Positions 22,153 through 23,874 of a stretch of 23,874 bases of DNA are shown here, piece after piece. The number at the start of each line of letters is the position of its first letter. The stretch's first letter is position 1. Where the stretch lies: NCBI GenBank assembly GCA_022448645.1, contig JAKVBZ010000081.1, positions 1-23,874 of the forward strand. Direction: 5' to 3'. The notes under the pieces are model-generated. The model did not search any database. It saw only the letters and a program-made list of their open reading frames with translations, and was not told the DNA's origin. Made by a program: the position numbers and the translations under genes. This stretch comes from Pirellulaceae bacterium (GTDB taxonomy: Bacteria > Planctomycetota > Planctomycetia > Pirellulales > Pirellulaceae).

Positions 22153-23874
22153 ATGCTCCGCCGCCAACAACGATTGCGATTGTTGAACATCGAGATGCTC
22201 GAAGCGAGACATGTCTTGTCCTGTTCCCTGCCCGGTACGGATTTCGAAATATCCGAAGCGATATCGTGTCCGGAATCTACTACTTCGATGAACGATTCGT
22301 CGCTGATTCCAGGTCAGGCCCATTCCATGGAATCCGACGAGGCCATTCCCTTGGCAATGAGTATGGCCTCAATGTTGGACAACAACCTACAAGTTGTTGA
22401 CTTATCCGATCTGACTGAGGATTTGCCGTTGGATATCGTGGCGTCCACGCAAGTCCTGTGGCAAACCGAAGACTGGGAACATCTCACTTTTGGCAATCCG
22501 AACTGGCCCCTAGGTGGCCGCGATACCGTTGGCTTTCCTAGCGTCGTGCGCAACGATCACGGTCCTAACCCAGATGGCAAGTACTACATGTTTTACGCAC
22601 ACCATGATCCCAGATCAGGTATCGGTGTGGCTGTAGCTGACTCGATTACGGGACCCTACTCTAAATCGGTCAGCGTTCCCGGCCGATCCGACAACCTGGT
22701 GGTGCCAGCCTTTCACCAAAGCAGTAGTCATCCCGACGACCCTGACCACAGCTCGAGTCCCTGGGTCGTGTGGAATGAAGACGAACAACTATGGTTCGTC
22801 TACTTTCATTACTTCAATCACATTCGATCCACGGTTCCTGGTTTTCAATTGACAGCCATGGCCACAACACCAGACTTAACATCACACGACTGGACCATCT
22901 GGGAAGATCCAGCTCTTTCGGGCACGACACCTCCTTATGTGCCGGTCCTTCCGACAACTTCCGACTTTTGGATCAACGAGGCATCGTCATACAACACCGT
23001 TCATCGACTAGTCGACGGTAGCTGGCTTGCCATGCTGCGAGGCAAATCCACGAGTGGCAGTGATCCCACTGAAATTGGTTTTGCTACGTCCATTGACGGT
23101 CGCGATTGGAACTACTTCCCAGAAAACCCAATCATTTCTCAAGAAGACGGCGGCGGTGGACGGCTCGGCGTTTATCGCCCCGGTTTTATTGGCTACTTAG
23201 GACCCAACGGTTCGGGAGTCGACGAGTACCTCGTTGCGTGGCAAGAGAGCCATTATTTCGATGGCGATACGCGCCTGATCTACGGGTATACCACCGATTT
23301 TAAAAATGTAACTCGAGATCCTCGAGGACACGTGAACTGGGAGGGATCGGACGGAGCCATCAGTGCGTGGCGCGAAGGAGATCGGCTCTATCTGTTCTCC
23401 GGAAAACTGGTCCATGAAATTGAACTTCCAGTACCTTCGAGCCCACCAATCCCTGGCCCCATTTCGAGCGAAGACGTACTCGAATATCGCGCTCTGGTTT
23501 CGTGGGGGGCGTCCGTCGACCCCCAAGGTGATCCGGTGACGTACGACGTGGAATATCGTCGGGATGACCTGAGTGATCATTGGAGCGACACAGTTACAAC
23601 CAGCTCCACGGCCATCACCCTGACTGGTTTGCAACCCGATACCAGTTATCGAGTCCGCGTGCGGGCTTCCGATAGCGAAACGACGAGCGATTGGTTAGAA
23701 GCTCAGAAGCTGTTTACAACACTGCCCGTGACACCGACTCGCGATATCGGTGAGTTCGGTATGCTGACCAACGTGACAGATGCCGTACAGACCGTCATCC
23801 TGAACCGTACCTATGACCACCCGGTCGTGTTGGCGCAGTCGTCTTCGACGAACGGACAAGATGCGGTCGTCGTA
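22153..23874 (+). CDS. Giant exported protein with GH43-like beta-propeller, FN3 and long repeats; partial at the right edge
   Basis: Open from ATG 22153 to the window end (574 codons, no stop); an in-frame TGA lies about 30 bases upstream of the ATG. MLRRQQRLRLLNIEMLEARH with VLS at 21-23 is the planctomycete LEPR/LEAR-type N-terminus. Residues ~100-425 resemble a five-bladed propeller of the GH43/GH32-like superfamily: GFPSVVRNDHGPNPDGKYYM, GVAVADSITGPYSK, SSPWVVWNEDEQLWFVYFHY, GFATSIDGRDW, GVYRPGFIGYLG, YLVAWQESHYF. Catalytic acids cannot be assigned with confidence. An FN3 domain spans ~430-525 (YRALVSWGASVDPQGDPVTY to KLFTTLP). From ~531 (DIGEFGMLTNVTDAVQTVIL) the same repeat as at 132-1787 begins. 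The likely role is cell-surface or secreted carbohydrate binding or cleavage; the C-terminus is unseen. Confidence 0.88.
   Translation, partial: MLRRQQRLRLLNIEMLEARHVLSCSLPGTDFEISEAISCPESTTSMNDSSLIPGQAHSMESDEAIPLAMSMASMLDNNLQVVDLSDLTEDLPLDIVASTQVLWQTEDWEHLTFGNPNWPLGGRDTVGFPSVVRNDHGPNPDGKYYMFYAHHDPRSGIGVAVADSITGPYSKSVSVPGRSDNLVVPAFHQSSSHPDDPDHSSSPWVVWNEDEQLWFVYFHYFNHIRSTVPGFQLTAMATTPDLTSHDWTIWEDPALSGTTPPYVPVLPTTSDFWINEASSYNTVHRLVDGSWLAMLRGKSTSGSDPTEIGFATSIDGRDWNYFPENPIISQEDGGGGRLGVYRPGFIGYLGPNGSGVDEYLVAWQESHYFDGDTRLIYGYTTDFKNVTRDPRGHVNWEGSDGAISAWREGDRLYLFSGKLVHEIELPVPSSPPIPGPISSEDVLEYRALVSWGASVDPQGDPVTYDVEYRRDDLSDHWSDTVTTSSTAITLTGLQPDTSYRVRVRASDSETTSDWLEAQKLFTTLPVTPTRDIGEFGMLTNVTDAVQTVILNRTYDHPVVLAQSSSTNGQDAVVV

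Noticed and set aside
1..23874. tRNA, rRNA, CRISPR array, insertion sequence or prophage genes
   Set aside because: I looked for clover-leaf tRNA ends, evenly spaced short direct repeats, terminal inverted repeats and transposase or integrase motifs, and found none convincing.

Overview
The window looks like chromosomal DNA from a planctomycete, most likely a member of the Pirellulaceae/Pirellulales. This is inferred from gene content, not from a search. The pointers are a DUF1501 protein, a DUF1549/DUF1553 protein, a cytochrome fused to WD40 repeats, pre-peptidase C-terminal (PPC) modules, two very large exported proteins with an N-terminal LEPR/LEAR-type motif, and weak or absent Shine-Dalgarno sequences at most starts. 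No rRNA, tRNA, transposase, phage gene or CRISPR array was recognised.

Layout. (a) 1-4540, minus strand: a giant secreted protein gene that leaves the window on the left. It has seven FG-GAP/VCBS calcium-loop repeats, a UnbV/ASPIC domain, an FN3 domain interrupted by a discoidin-like module, then two ~280-residue repeats. A frame break near 2724-2728 splits the reading frame. (b) 4837-9173, plus strand: a secreted glycoside-hydrolase-like protein followed 11 nt later by an SLC13/DASS anion transporter. (c) 9182-9658, minus strand: a small membrane-anchored protein of unknown function. (d) 9939-11266, plus strand: endonuclease IV (nfo) and a GNAT acetyltransferase. (e) 21004 down to 11622, minus strand: a probable four-gene operon in the order DUF1501, PPC-domain secreted protein, DUF1549/DUF1553 protein with haem-type motifs, and cytochrome/WD40/coiled-coil protein. 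(f) 21469-21930, plus strand: a carboxymuconolactone decarboxylase/AhpD-like protein. (g) 22153 to the right edge, plus strand: a second giant exported protein with a GH43-like beta-propeller, an intact FN3 domain and the start of the same repeat family as in (a).

How they may work together. Most of the coding capacity is for exported proteins: two adhesive or carbohydrate-active giants, one GH-like enzyme beside an organic-anion carrier, and the planctomycete DUF1501/cytochrome cluster. This fits degradation or binding of extracellular polymers and uptake of the products. That link is inference from gene families and neighbourhood. The two giants face outward and share FN3 and repeat modules, so they are probably paralogues.

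Limits. Both giants are cut by the window edges and their C-termini are unseen. Domain names rest on motifs read by eye, and start codons in this lineage are often uncertain.
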